A stretch of 64,000 nucleotides of DNA from CAXBMB01 sp052078155. GTDB taxonomy: Bacteria > Pseudomonadota > Alphaproteobacteria > Kiloniellales > DSM-21159. The DNA is taken from the NCBI GenBank assembly GCA_052078155.1, contig JBQJBP010000001.1, positions 1,798,001 through 1,862,000 on the forward strand. Direction: 5' to 3'. A model generated the notes under the pieces. That model was not told the origin of the DNA. It made no database searches and was given only the letters and a program-made list of their open reading frames with translations. Shown here piece after piece: positions 17,005 through 25,261 of this stretch. A program made the position numbers and the translations under genes. Within the stretch, counting starts at the first letter, position 1; every line of letters starts with the position of its first letter.

Positions 17005-18135
17005 ATGCCGGGCAATGCTTTCGGCGAAGCCTTCCGCTTCACCACCTGGGGAGAAAGTCACGGACCAGCCATCGGCTGTGTCATCGACGGCGTGCCCCCG
17101 CAGATCGCTCTCGACGAAGCTGATCTGCAGGTTCATCTGGACAAACGCAAACCCGGCCAGTCCCGCTTTACCACCCAGCGCCGTGAAGCAGACGCCGTGA
17201 AAATCCTGTCGGGCATGTTTGAAGGCAAAACCACCGGGACGCCTTTGAGCCTTTTGATCGAAAACGGCGATCAGCGCTCCAAAGACTACGGTGAAATTGC
17301 CGAGAAGTTTCGGCCCGGCCATGCCGATATCACCTACTGGCAGAAGTACGGCATCCGCGATTACCGGGGCGGTGGACGCTCCAGCGCCCGGGAAACCGCC
17401 ATGCGGGTTGCTGCCGGGGGGGTCGCCCGCAAGGTGATCGATCATGTGATGGGCGGGCCCGATAAGGTCATCATCCGGGGATCGCTGGTGCAGATGGGTC
17501 CCTACAATCTCAACCGGGACAACTGGGACTGGAATCAGGTCGATCAAAACCCCTTCTTCTGCGCTGATCCTGAAGCGGCTGAACTCTGGGCTGAAAAACT
17601 GGACCAGGCGCGCAAGGATGGTTCCTCCTTTGGCGCGGTGGTGGAGGTTGTTGCCTCTGGCGTCCCGGCCGGCCTGGGTGAACCTGTCTATGACAAAGTG
17701 GACGCTGACCTGGCCAAGGCCATGATGTCCATCAACGCCGTCAAGGGCGTGGAAATCGGCGATGGCTTTGCTGCTGCCGCGTACAGTGGTGAAGAAAACG
17801 CCGACGAAATCCGCATGGAAGACGGCAAGGTCAAATACCTTTCCAACAAAGCTGGCGGCGTGTTGGGCGGACTCAGCAGCGGCCAGGACATTGTCGTCCG
17901 CTTTGCGGTCAAACCCACTTCATCGATCCTGCAGCCGCGGCGCACCATCAGCAAAAGCGGTGAGAACACTGACATCATCACAAAGGGTCGTCACGACCCC
18001 TGCGTTGGCATCCGTGCTGTGCCGGTGGGAGAAGCCATGATGGCTGTGGTGCTGGCAGACCATCTTCTGCGCCACCGGGCTCAGACCGGGGTGAACCTGG
18101 CCACAGGTGAGGTTTTGGGTCCCATTGGCAGCTGA
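17005..18135 (+). CDS. aroC: Chorismate synthase
   Basis: AroC makes chorismate from 5-enolpyruvylshikimate 3-phosphate with reduced FMN, the last shared step to the aromatic amino acids, folate and quinones. The 376-residue protein opens with GEAFRFTTWGESHGPAIG, the family's N-terminal signature with its catalytic histidine. The GRHDPCVGIRAVPVGEAM segment carries the second conserved histidine, and RGGGRSSARETAMRVAAGG the central signature. The start is the ATG at 17005 (AGGA eight bases before it); an upstream in-frame TTG at 16984 is less likely. It overlaps the downstream GNAT gene by about ten bases. Confidence 0.95.
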   Translation: MPGNAFGEAFRFTTWGESHGPAIGCVIDGVPPQIALDEADLQVHLDKRKPGQSRFTTQRREADAVKILSGMFEGKTTGTPLSLLIENGDQRSKDYGEIAEKFRPGHADITYWQKYGIRDYRGGGRSSARETAMRVAAGGVARKVIDHVMGGPDKVIIRGSLVQMGPYNLNRDNWDWNQVDQNPFFCADPEAAELWAEKLDQARKDGSSFGAVVEVVASGVPAGLGEPVYDKVDADLAKAMMSINAVKGVEIGDGFAAAAYSGEENADEIRMEDGKVKYLSNKAGGVLGGLSSGQDIVVRFAVKPTSSILQPRRTISKSGENTDIITKGRHDPCVGIRAVPVGEAMMAVVLADHLLRHRAQTGVNLATGEVLGPIGS

Positions 18136-18619
18136 CGTTCACATCCGCCAGGCTTTGGAGGAAGACTGCCCGCTGCTGGCAGAGCTTCTGATCGCCACCT
18201 ATCAGTATTACGGCGACCGCGGCCCTCACTATCCCTCGCAAATCACGGCAAAACTGCGCAGCAAACTGGGGGCCAGCCCCGGCTTTGAAGCTTTGATCGT
18301 CGAGGTGAGAGGCGAAGCGGTAGGCTATGCCATCTATGCCCCGGTATTCTGGACCAGCGATTGTGAAATCGCGCTCTTCCTGAAGGAGATTTTCATCCTG
18401 CAGGAAGCCCGGGGGCTGGGCCTGGGCAAACTTATGATGTCTGCCCTGTCCAAAGAAGCAAAGGACAGGGGCTGGCCCCGCCTGGTCTGGACCGTCGACC
18501 GCCGCAACTATTCAGCCCTGCGCTTCTACCGCGCCATCAAAGGCAGCCGGGAGGTCAACAAGGACGTCTACATCCTTGATGGCGAGGATCTGATGGCCAA
18601 CGCAGCGATCTTCGACTGA
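18125..18619 (+). CDS. GNAT-family N-acetyltransferase
   Basis: This cytosolic acetyl-CoA-dependent transferase has about 164 residues. The acetyl-CoA loop is visible as EARGLGLGKLMMSALS (motif A, R/Q-x-x-G-x-G/A), after the strand EIALFLKEIFILQ, and NYSALRFYRAI is the usual motif B region. The fold begins almost at the first residue (VHIRQALEEDCPLLAELL). No substrate can be inferred. The start is a TTG at 18125 overlapping the end of aroC, or a GTG at 18107; both lack an ideal ribosome site. Overlap with aroC points to cotranscription. Confidence 0.8.
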   Translation: MAADVHIRQALEEDCPLLAELLIATYQYYGDRGPHYPSQITAKLRSKLGASPGFEALIVEVRGEAVGYAIYAPVFWTSDCEIALFLKEIFILQEARGLGLGKLMMSALSKEAKDRGWPRLVWTVDRRNYSALRFYRAIKGSREVNKDVYILDGEDLMANAAIFD

Positions 18620-18660
18620 CCTGCAGCGCCTTTTCTATCGGACAGCAAACTTTCAGGCCG

Positions 18661-20001
18661 TCAGCCTTCTTTTAAACTGAACCCACTGTGCTGCGGCTGT
18701 TTAGCTGATTGCTTCTTGAAAACCGCTACCAGTTCAAGATGGGCTGTCCAGGGGAACTGATCCACCGGGGTGGCCGTCACCAGGTCGTAGCCCCCTTCCC
18801 TCAAGATGCGCGCGTCCCGGGCAAAGGTGGTGGGATTGCATGATACCGCCACGACAGTGGGAACCGCAGAGGCTGCTATATGAGCTGACTGCTCCTTGGC
18901 GCCGTTGCGCGGCGGATCAAAGACCACCAGATCGAACCGGTTCAATTCTTCAGCCCGCAGCGGCTGCCGGGCCAGATCTCGGGTTTCCTGGGTGACCGGA
19001 CCCACCAGTCCCTGTTTGCTGGCTGCGGCCGCCAAAGCCTGCAACGCAGCTGCATCCCCTTCCACCGCGTGCACCGACGCTTTGTCCACCAAAGGAAAGG
19101 TGAAGGTGCCGGACCCAGAAAAGAGGTCCACCACAGCCTTGGTGCCATCAGGTACGGCGGCAAGAACGGCCTCAACCAGGGCCTTTTGCCCCTCGGCCGT
19201 GGGCTGCAGAAACCCACCAGCAGGCGGCACCACAGCCACCTTGCCGAAAGTAAAGAGCGGGGCGCGACGTTCCAGCAAGGGCGCCAGGCTTTCCCCGCGC
19301 TGTGCCCAGGAAATGCGTGCAAGATCCAGGTCTTCGGCCATCGCGCTTAAGGCTTCCGTCGCCGCCAGATCCGGGGCCCGGCGGGACGTGATGGCCAGAT
19401 CGATGCCTGTTTCGCTTTCTGTCAGGGTCAGGTCTGCCGTTTCCCGGTCTTCCAGCAGGGGGGCAAGTCCCCGGCGCAAAGCCGGAAAGGCTGCAAAGAG
19501 CGTCGGCGTCAGGATGTGGCATTCCTGCAGATCCACCAGCTGGGGAGAGGCTTTGCGGTGGAAGCCAAGCCTTACCTGACCATTGGCAAGGCGCGCTGCC
19601 AGTGTGGTGCGACGACGACGCCCCGGGGGTATCATCACCATAGGGGCCACCAGTGCCGGGTCAAAGCCCTGTCGTTTCAGGGCTTCTTTCAGCAGTCCAC
19701 TCTTCCAGCTGAGATAGCCCTCGTTGCTCAGGTGCTGAAGGCTGCAGCCGCCACAGGGTCCATAGTGGGAACAGGGCGGGTCTGCCCGGTCCGGTCCCGG
19801 CTCAATCAATTCAATGGATTCTGCCCGGAAGGACCCGGTGGTCTCGCCCAGAATGCGGACCCGCAGACGGTCCCCCACCACAGTCAGGGGCACAAAAACC
19901 GGTCGGCCATCCAGCAGGGCAACGCCGTCACCCTGTCCTCCGATGGAGGAAATTTCCACTTCAGCCTGACGGCCGCCACCTTTGCGGGCTCGCTTTCGCA
20001 T
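18661..20001 (-). CDS. Class I SAM-dependent RNA uracil-C5 methyltransferase (TrmA/RlmD family)
   Basis: The enzyme transfers a methyl group to carbon 5 of a uridine in rRNA or tRNA. An N-terminal TRAM domain (EISSIGGQGDGVALLDGRP) binds RNA. Four cysteines in CSHYGPCGGCSLQHL, with others nearby, fit the [4Fe-4S] cluster of the RlmD branch. The SAM site is VVDLFSGSGTFTFPLV. Motif IV is VVFDPPRNG, and VVAVSCNPTTFARD carries the catalytic cysteine. About 446 residues is the family's usual size. In alphaproteobacteria this protein is often encoded near tlyA, as it is here, 3 kb away. The target base is not known. The start at 20001 is preferred over the TTG at 20049. Confidence 0.87.
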   Translation of the reverse strand: MRKRARKGGGRQAEVEISSIGGQGDGVALLDGRPVFVPLTVVGDRLRVRILGETTGSFRAESIELIEPGPDRADPPCSHYGPCGGCSLQHLSNEGYLSWKSGLLKEALKRQGFDPALVAPMVMIPPGRRRRTTLAARLANGQVRLGFHRKASPQLVDLQECHILTPTLFAAFPALRRGLAPLLEDRETADLTLTESETGIDLAITSRRAPDLAATEALSAMAEDLDLARISWAQRGESLAPLLERRAPLFTFGKVAVVPPAGGFLQPTAEGQKALVEAVLAAVPDGTKAVVDLFSGSGTFTFPLVDKASVHAVEGDAAALQALAAAASKQGLVGPVTQETRDLARQPLRAEELNRFDLVVFDPPRNGAKEQSAHIAASAVPTVVAVSCNPTTFARDARILREGGYDLVTATPVDQFPWTAHLELVAVFKKQSAKQPQHSGFSLKEG

Positions 20002-20180
20002 CGATCTCAACACTCTTTTCTTTTTTTGGACTTTCTGCCCGTCTGGCAAGCTACTAGCCTGCTTGCCAGGGCTTTACCAGCCCAAGCAACCTTTGTGACG
20101 GCTCTTTACTTAGTCCCCGGATCGGTCCGGAAGATCCACTGAGGTAGAGCCGCCTGTGTAAATCGTCAAGGAAACCGACA

Positions 20181-20753
20181 ATGCCACAACCCAGCCACAT
20201 CTCAAAAATGCCAGTCCCCCCGGTCGAGGAACTGGATGAAGGCCTGCAGAAGTTCTTCCGGGTCTGTGAAGAAAAGCTGGGTCTGGTGCCCTATGTCCTG
20301 CAGGCCTACTCCTACAAGCAGGAAAAGCTCAACGCCTTCTCCGCCATGTACAATGACCTCATGCTGGGAGAGTCGGGCCTGAGCAAGCTGGAGCGCGAGA
20401 TGATCGCCGTCGCCGTTTCCTCTGTGAACCGCTGCTACTATTGCCTGGTGGCTCATGGCGCAGCCGTTCGTCAGCTTTCCGGAGACCCTCAACTGGGGGA
20501 AATGCTGGTTATGAACTACCGGGTGGCAGAACTGGAACCCCGCCAGCGGGCCATGCTGGATTTTGCCGTCAAGCTGACCGAAAAGCCCAACGAGATTGAA
20601 GATGCGGACCGGCAGGCGCTCTATGATGTGGGCTTTGACCAAAGCGATGTCTTCGACATCTCCGCCACCGCCGCTTTCTACAACATGTCCAACCGCATGG
20701 CCTCCGGCATCGATATGATGCCCAATCCCGAATACCACAGCATGGCGCGATGA
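20181..20753 (+). CDS. AhpD-like peroxidase-related protein (carboxymuconolactone decarboxylase superfamily)
   Basis: This protein of 190 residues belongs to the peroxidase-related (AhpD-like) group. The redox motif is C85-YY-C88 with His92 close behind (CYYCLVAHG), the set that in AhpD reduces partner proteins with the help of the proton relay Glu/His. The following helices (EMIAVAVSSVNR, then AFYNMSNRMASG) match the family. The likely work is thiol-dependent detoxification of peroxides, but electron donor and partner are unknown. A GGA six to eight bases upstream supports the ATG at 20181. The gene stands alone and ends in a strong hairpin. Confidence 0.8.
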   Translation: MPQPSHISKMPVPPVEELDEGLQKFFRVCEEKLGLVPYVLQAYSYKQEKLNAFSAMYNDLMLGESGLSKLEREMIAVAVSSVNRCYYCLVAHGAAVRQLSGDPQLGEMLVMNYRVAELEPRQRAMLDFAVKLTEKPNEIEDADRQALYDVGFDQSDVFDISATAAFYNMSNRMASGIDMMPNPEYHSMAR

Positions 20754-20761
20754 ATTCGACC

Positions 20762-20802
20762 AACTTCAGGCTGGCCAACCTGGTTCGTCAGCCTGAAGTT
20801 TC
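20762..20802 (+). terminator. Terminator of the AhpD-like gene
   Basis: AACTTCAGGCTG (20762-20773) pairs perfectly with CAGCCTGAAGTT (20789-20800). The T-run after it is only TTTCT, so some read-through into sppA is possible. Confidence 0.65.
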
Positions 20803-20972
20803 TGCTGAAGCGGTCTTTTTTGCTCCCCTTGCAATCTTTACGCTGGTTTTGTTGAAAGACGACCTATTTGTAGTTAACTGAAATGTCACTGGATTTAAGA
20901 GCAGGCGAGCCGCGATCATGGCTGCCGACTTCTTTGATCCTCATTTTTTCAAGTTCCGCGATAAGGGCGACC

Positions 20973-22778
20973 ATGCGCGTTATTCTATTTTTGCTGAAAT
21001 GCATCGTTGGGGTACTGGCCACTCTGGGTCTGGTGATTGCATCACTGATTGTGGTGCTGGTGCTCTTTGGCAAACAGGCTGCAGAACTGAAACGCACGGA
21101 AACCCTGCCAGAACGCATGTTGCTGGTGCTGGATCTGGCCGATGGTGTGGTGACAGAGCCCCGCCCCCTGAATTTCTCCAGTTTCGGGGCAGCGACCCTG
21201 CTGGATCAGGTTGTGGCGCTGGAAAACGCGGCTGAAGATCCCCGCGTGGATGGCCTGGTGGTTCGTCTGGGCAGCGGTGAACTGAATCAGGCACTGGCTG
21301 AAGAACTGCGCAGCGCCGTTCTGCGCTTCAGAGATGCGGGCAAGCCCACCTATGGCTTTGCTGAAACCTTCGGGGAGGCTGGAAACGGTCTGCTGCATTA
21401 CTACCTGGGGACCGCCACAGATGAACTCTGGCTGCAGCCGTCCGGTATGGTGGAGCTGCTGGGCCTGCAAGTGACCAGCCCCTATTTTCGCGAAGTCCTG
21501 GATGACTGGGGCATCAAACCTCTGGCCTTCCAGCGGGAAGAATACAAAGGCGCCGCCGACAGCCTGATGCACAAATCCATGCCGTTGCCGGTAAAGGAAA
21601 ACCTGCAGCAGCTGGTAGACTCCCAACTGGCCAGCCTGGTGGAAGGCATCGCCAAACGACGGGACCTGACCCCACAGCGGGCCCGGGGACTGGTCAACCA
21701 GGGCATTGTCCTGAGCGATGAAGCTGTCAGCGAAAAGCTGGTGGATCGCCTGGGGTATTATGATCAGCTGATCGAAGAACTGGACCGCAAAGGCCTGCCC
21801 GGCGACTGGGTCTATCTGGACGATTACGCCAAAAGTTACAGCGCCCCGGTTCAGGAGGGTGTGACCCCGGCCAAGATCGCCGTTGTTTACGGCGTTGGCC
21901 CGGTGGTTCTGCAGTCTGAAGGTGGCGCCTTCAGCGATCAGGCCATGGCCGCCAACCGGGTGGTTCCGGCCCTGGCTGAAGCCGCTGATGATCCCGATGT
22001 GGACGCCATCATCTTCCGGGTGGACAGCCCCGGCGGCTCTTATGTTGCCTCTGACAGCATCTGGCGGGAGATCGAGCGGGCGAAAACCCTTGGTAAGCCC
22101 GTCATTATCTCCATGGGCAATCTGGCAGCCAGCGGGGGCTACTTCGTTTCCGCCCCGGCTAGCCACATCCTGGCCCAGCCGGGAACCATAACCGGTTCCA
22201 TCGGCATCATCTTCATGAAACCGGAGATCTCAGGCTTGCTGGATAAACTGGGCATCGCCGTCGATGGCGTCCAGGCTGGCAGCAATGCCGATCTCTTCAG
22301 CAGCACCAATCCCATGACGGCCTACCAGAAGCAGGTCATCAACACCTTCCTGGATACGGCCTACAGCGACTTCCTGAACAAGGTTGCCACTGGCCGGAAC
22401 CTGACCCCTGAGCAGACAAAAGAGGTTGCCGGAGGTCGGATCTGGTCCGGTCGTGATGCCGCACGTGTTGGGCTGGTGGATGAACTGGGCGGTTTCCATG
22501 AAGCCATGGCGGCAGCCCGTGAACTGGCCGGCCTGCCAGCCAACAAAAAGCTGGATCTGGTGACCTATCCCCCTCAGCAGCATCCGGTGGAGGCATTCCT
22601 GGAGCAGTTCATGGGCGGTGGCCTGTCTGCTTCCCTGCGCCAGTTAGGCGTCCTGCAGAAGCTTGTCTGGCTGCTGGAGGATCCGGCGGTTCAACAGCTG
22701 CAAACACTGTCCCAGGACCCACGGCAGTCTTTGGTCAGCGATCCGGTTCTGCACCGGCTGTCACAGCAGACCCGGTAA
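20973..22778 (+). CDS. sppA: Signal peptide peptidase SppA, 67K type
   Basis: SppA is a membrane-bound serine/lysine protease facing the periplasm that degrades leftover signal peptides. From the ATG at 20973 (AAGGGCGA just upstream) the protein has 601 residues with one N-terminal membrane segment (about 4-30) and a double SppA domain, as in E. coli (618 residues). Lys192 in EYKGAADSLM and Ser387 in LAASGGYF match the catalytic Lys209/Ser409 pair of the E. coli enzyme. The frame is open 30 codons further upstream, but that part is not family-like. The gene reads toward tlyA, which lies on the other strand. Confidence 0.9.
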   Translation: MRVILFLLKCIVGVLATLGLVIASLIVVLVLFGKQAAELKRTETLPERMLLVLDLADGVVTEPRPLNFSSFGAATLLDQVVALENAAEDPRVDGLVVRLGSGELNQALAEELRSAVLRFRDAGKPTYGFAETFGEAGNGLLHYYLGTATDELWLQPSGMVELLGLQVTSPYFREVLDDWGIKPLAFQREEYKGAADSLMHKSMPLPVKENLQQLVDSQLASLVEGIAKRRDLTPQRARGLVNQGIVLSDEAVSEKLVDRLGYYDQLIEELDRKGLPGDWVYLDDYAKSYSAPVQEGVTPAKIAVVYGVGPVVLQSEGGAFSDQAMAANRVVPALAEAADDPDVDAIIFRVDSPGGSYVASDSIWREIERAKTLGKPVIISMGNLAASGGYFVSAPASHILAQPGTITGSIGIIFMKPEISGLLDKLGIAVDGVQAGSNADLFSSTNPMTAYQKQVINTFLDTAYSDFLNKVATGRNLTPEQTKEVAGGRIWSGRDAARVGLVDELGGFHEAMAAARELAGLPANKKLDLVTYPPQQHPVEAFLEQFMGGGLSASLRQLGVLQKLVWLLEDPAVQQLQTLSQDPRQSLVSDPVLHRLSQQTR

Positions 22779-22840
22779 CCTTGGGAGCATGATCGCTTTG
22801 GCCGAAGGCTTTTTGCCTTTGAGGTCATAACGACAAGCAT

Positions 22841-23611
22841 CTAACTGGCGACGTCCGGGCCGTTCCTGATTGCTGCCAGGAGGAACTCCTTGTTGCCATC
22901 CGGGCCCAGGATGGGGCTGTCCGCCAGGCCAGATACCGACCAGCCGGGCAGGTCGTTCCACCAGTCGCTCAGAGTCTGACACACCTCCTCATGCAAGGCG
23001 GGGTCTTTTACAATCCCGCCTTTGCCGAGACGGCCCTTGCCCACTTCGAACTGGGGTTTGACCAGAACCAGAGCGGCCCCGCCGCACCGTACCAGCGACA
23101 AAGGTTGGGGCAGCAGCTTCTTCAGGGATATGAAGGAGGCATCGCACACCAGCAGGTCCACCGGGTCGGGCACGAGGGCTTGGTCCAGATAGCGTCCGTT
23201 GACCCCCTCCAGACTGATTACCCGCTGATCCGAGCGCAGCTTGCTGGCCAGCTGATCATGCCCCACATCAACGGCATAGACTTTGCCGGCACCCGCCTGC
23301 AGCAGAACATCCGTAAATCCCCCGGTAGAAGCCCCCAGATCCAGGCAGACCGCCCCTGAGAGATCCTGTGGAAAGAGGTCCAGAGCCCCGGCCAGCTTCA
23401 TTCCCCCGCGCGACACCCAGGGATGATCCAGCCCCAGTACCTTTATCTGCGCCTCGGCAGCCACCTTTATGCTGGCCTTGCGCAGCACCTCTCCGTCAAC
23501 CTCGACCAGGCCCGCCGAAATCAGGGCCTGCGCTTTGGCGCGGCTTTCCACCAGCCCCTGTTCGACCAGTTGCTGATCAAGTCGTTTTTTGCCGGTCGAC
23601 GTTGCGGTCAC
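22841..23611 (-). CDS. tlyA: TlyA-family RNA 2'-O-methyltransferase
   Basis: TlyA proteins methylate ribose 2'-OH groups in rRNA; the mycobacterial enzyme does this on 16S C1409 and 23S C1920. The N-terminal S4 RNA-binding domain is clear (KKRLDQQLVEQGLVESRAKA, about residues 7-70). The SAM domain follows (LDLGASTGGFTDVLLQAGA; VYAVDVGHDQL; LLVCDASFISLKKLLP). The frame stays open upstream to 23686, but a start at the GTG 23611 gives a normal N-terminus of 256 residues. The name 'hemolysin' is used for the family, but no toxin role is implied. It normally sits next to dxs; here a MATE gene separates them. Confidence 0.87.
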   Translation of the reverse strand: MTATSTGKKRLDQQLVEQGLVESRAKAQALISAGLVEVDGEVLRKASIKVAAEAQIKVLGLDHPWVSRGGMKLAGALDLFPQDLSGAVCLDLGASTGGFTDVLLQAGAGKVYAVDVGHDQLASKLRSDQRVISLEGVNGRYLDQALVPDPVDLLVCDASFISLKKLLPQPLSLVRCGGAALVLVKPQFEVGKGRLGKGGIVKDPALHEEVCQTLSDWWNDLPGWSVSGLADSPILGPDGNKEFLLAAIRNGPDVAS

Positions 23612-23729
23612 GGTCGCGTCTTTCTGCTGAACGGTAAAGCTGGTTCTGTTCCCTGAAACAGACACTCTCCCTTGCGGCCCAGACACTCAACACGCTTGTG
23701 CCCTGTGCTTTAGGTCAGGGGGAGGACCG

Positions 23730-25145
23730 TCAGGGTCTACTCATTTCATAGCTTGGAACCAAGCCCAATTTCTCCCGCCGGGCAAACCGAATGACACCCC
23801 AGATGGAGACCACAAAGAGCCCGGCCGCCAGGCCATACCAGATCCCCACAGCGTCAAACTCCAGAACGAAGCCAAAGAGCAGGGCTGACGTCAGACCAAT
23901 GCCCCAATAGCCGAACCAGCAGAAAAACATGGGCGTGCGGGTGTCATTCAGACCGCGCAGCAGATGGGTCACCACCGCCTGGCCGCCGTCGGCCAGTTGA
24001 AATACCCCGGCCACAAAAATCAGCGACACCGCCAATTGGGCTGCGGCCTGATCCACAGGATTGTCAAAGTCCAGGAAGAACCCGACCAGTGTTTCAGGGA
24101 AGATCCAGAACAGTGAAGCTGTGGTGAACATCAGCACCAGGCAAAGCCCCATGGCAGTCCAGCCTGCCAAAGCGATGCCAAGCCTGTCCTTGCGCCCTAC
24201 AGCCAGGCCAACCCGGACCGTTGCCGCCTGCCCCAGGCCCAGCGGGATCATGAAGGCTGTGGCTGTGATCTGGATGGCGATGGCGTGGGCCGCCAGCTGG
24301 GTGGTCCCCAGCCAGCCCATCATGATGGCCGCCAGGGAAAAGAGCGAAGATTCAGCCAGCATGGTGCCGCCAATGGGCAGCCCCACCTTGAACAGCAGGC
24401 GGAAACGTTCCCAGTCCGGGCGCCAGAAGCGCACCAGAATGTGAAACCGCCGCAGTCGGCCATGCAACAGGATGTAGATCAGGGTCCCGAGGAAACTGCC
24501 CCACTGGCCCAGGGCTGAGGTGATGCCAGCGCCCACCAGCTCCAGCCTGGGAAAACCAAAGTTGCCAAAAATCAGGGCGTAGTTGCCCGCGGCATTGAAA
24601 ATCAACAGGCAGAAAGTCGCCACCAGCGCTACGTTGGGCTTGGACATGGCCGCCAGGAAGCTGCGCAGCACAATGAAGCCAAAGCTGGGCAGAAAGCCCC
24701 AGAGAGACGCCCGCAAATACTCTTGCGCAAGGCTGGAGGTCGTCTCCTCCTGCCCCAGCAGCAGCAGCACGTCCTTGGAGTACCAAAGAACGATCATGCA
24801 GGGGACAGACAGCAGGATCGAGGCCCAAAGCCCCTGGCGCACCGTACGCCGCACCCCCCTGAAATCTCCGGCCCCGATGGCTTGCGACACCAGGGGAGCC
24901 ACAGCCTGCAACACCCCGATGCAGGCGATCCACATGGTGAAGTAAACCGTAAAGCTAAGGGTCGAGGCCGCCAGACTCTGGGGTCCTAACCAACCGATCA
25001 TCAAAACATCGGTCGTCCCCACGCCGATCTGACCCAGCTGAGTCAGGATCAGTGGGAAAGCCAGCATCAAGGTTGTGCGCAGTTCCCCCAGCCAAGGGCC
25101 CGCACCTTTTGCTTGCAGGGAAGGAGACAAATTCGTGAATTTCAT
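23730..25145 (-). CDS. MATE-family multidrug/cation exporter
   Basis: This inner-membrane antiporter of 471 residues uses the Na+ or H+ gradient to expel cationic or hydrophobic compounds. There are about twelve membrane segments in two bundles, each carrying the MatE domain (GIGTTDVLMIGWLG-like start near residue 40, second half from about 235 with GLPIGGTMLAESSLFSLAAI). It fits the NorM/DinF type. The substrate is unknown. It lies between tlyA and dxs in a block that in many alphaproteobacteria is otherwise contiguous, so it may have been inserted. The ATG at 25145 is the likely start; a GTG three codons earlier is possible. Confidence 0.87.
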   Translation of the reverse strand: MKFTNLSPSLQAKGAGPWLGELRTTLMLAFPLILTQLGQIGVGTTDVLMIGWLGPQSLAASTLSFTVYFTMWIACIGVLQAVAPLVSQAIGAGDFRGVRRTVRQGLWASILLSVPCMIVLWYSKDVLLLLGQEETTSSLAQEYLRASLWGFLPSFGFIVLRSFLAAMSKPNVALVATFCLLIFNAAGNYALIFGNFGFPRLELVGAGITSALGQWGSFLGTLIYILLHGRLRRFHILVRFWRPDWERFRLLFKVGLPIGGTMLAESSLFSLAAIMMGWLGTTQLAAHAIAIQITATAFMIPLGLGQAATVRVGLAVGRKDRLGIALAGWTAMGLCLVLMFTTASLFWIFPETLVGFFLDFDNPVDQAAAQLAVSLIFVAGVFQLADGGQAVVTHLLRGLNDTRTPMFFCWFGYWGIGLTSALLFGFVLEFDAVGIWYGLAAGLFVVSIWGVIRFARREKLGLVPSYEMSRP

Positions 25146-25261
25146 GGCCGCCACTCTGGGGAACTTGCCCAGGAAAGAGAAGGCCCAATTTTGCAGATCA
25201 GGTCGTTACAGCTGTGAAAAAGCGCCTGTGAAGGGGCTTGTTGGGGAAAGGCAATGCCCGG

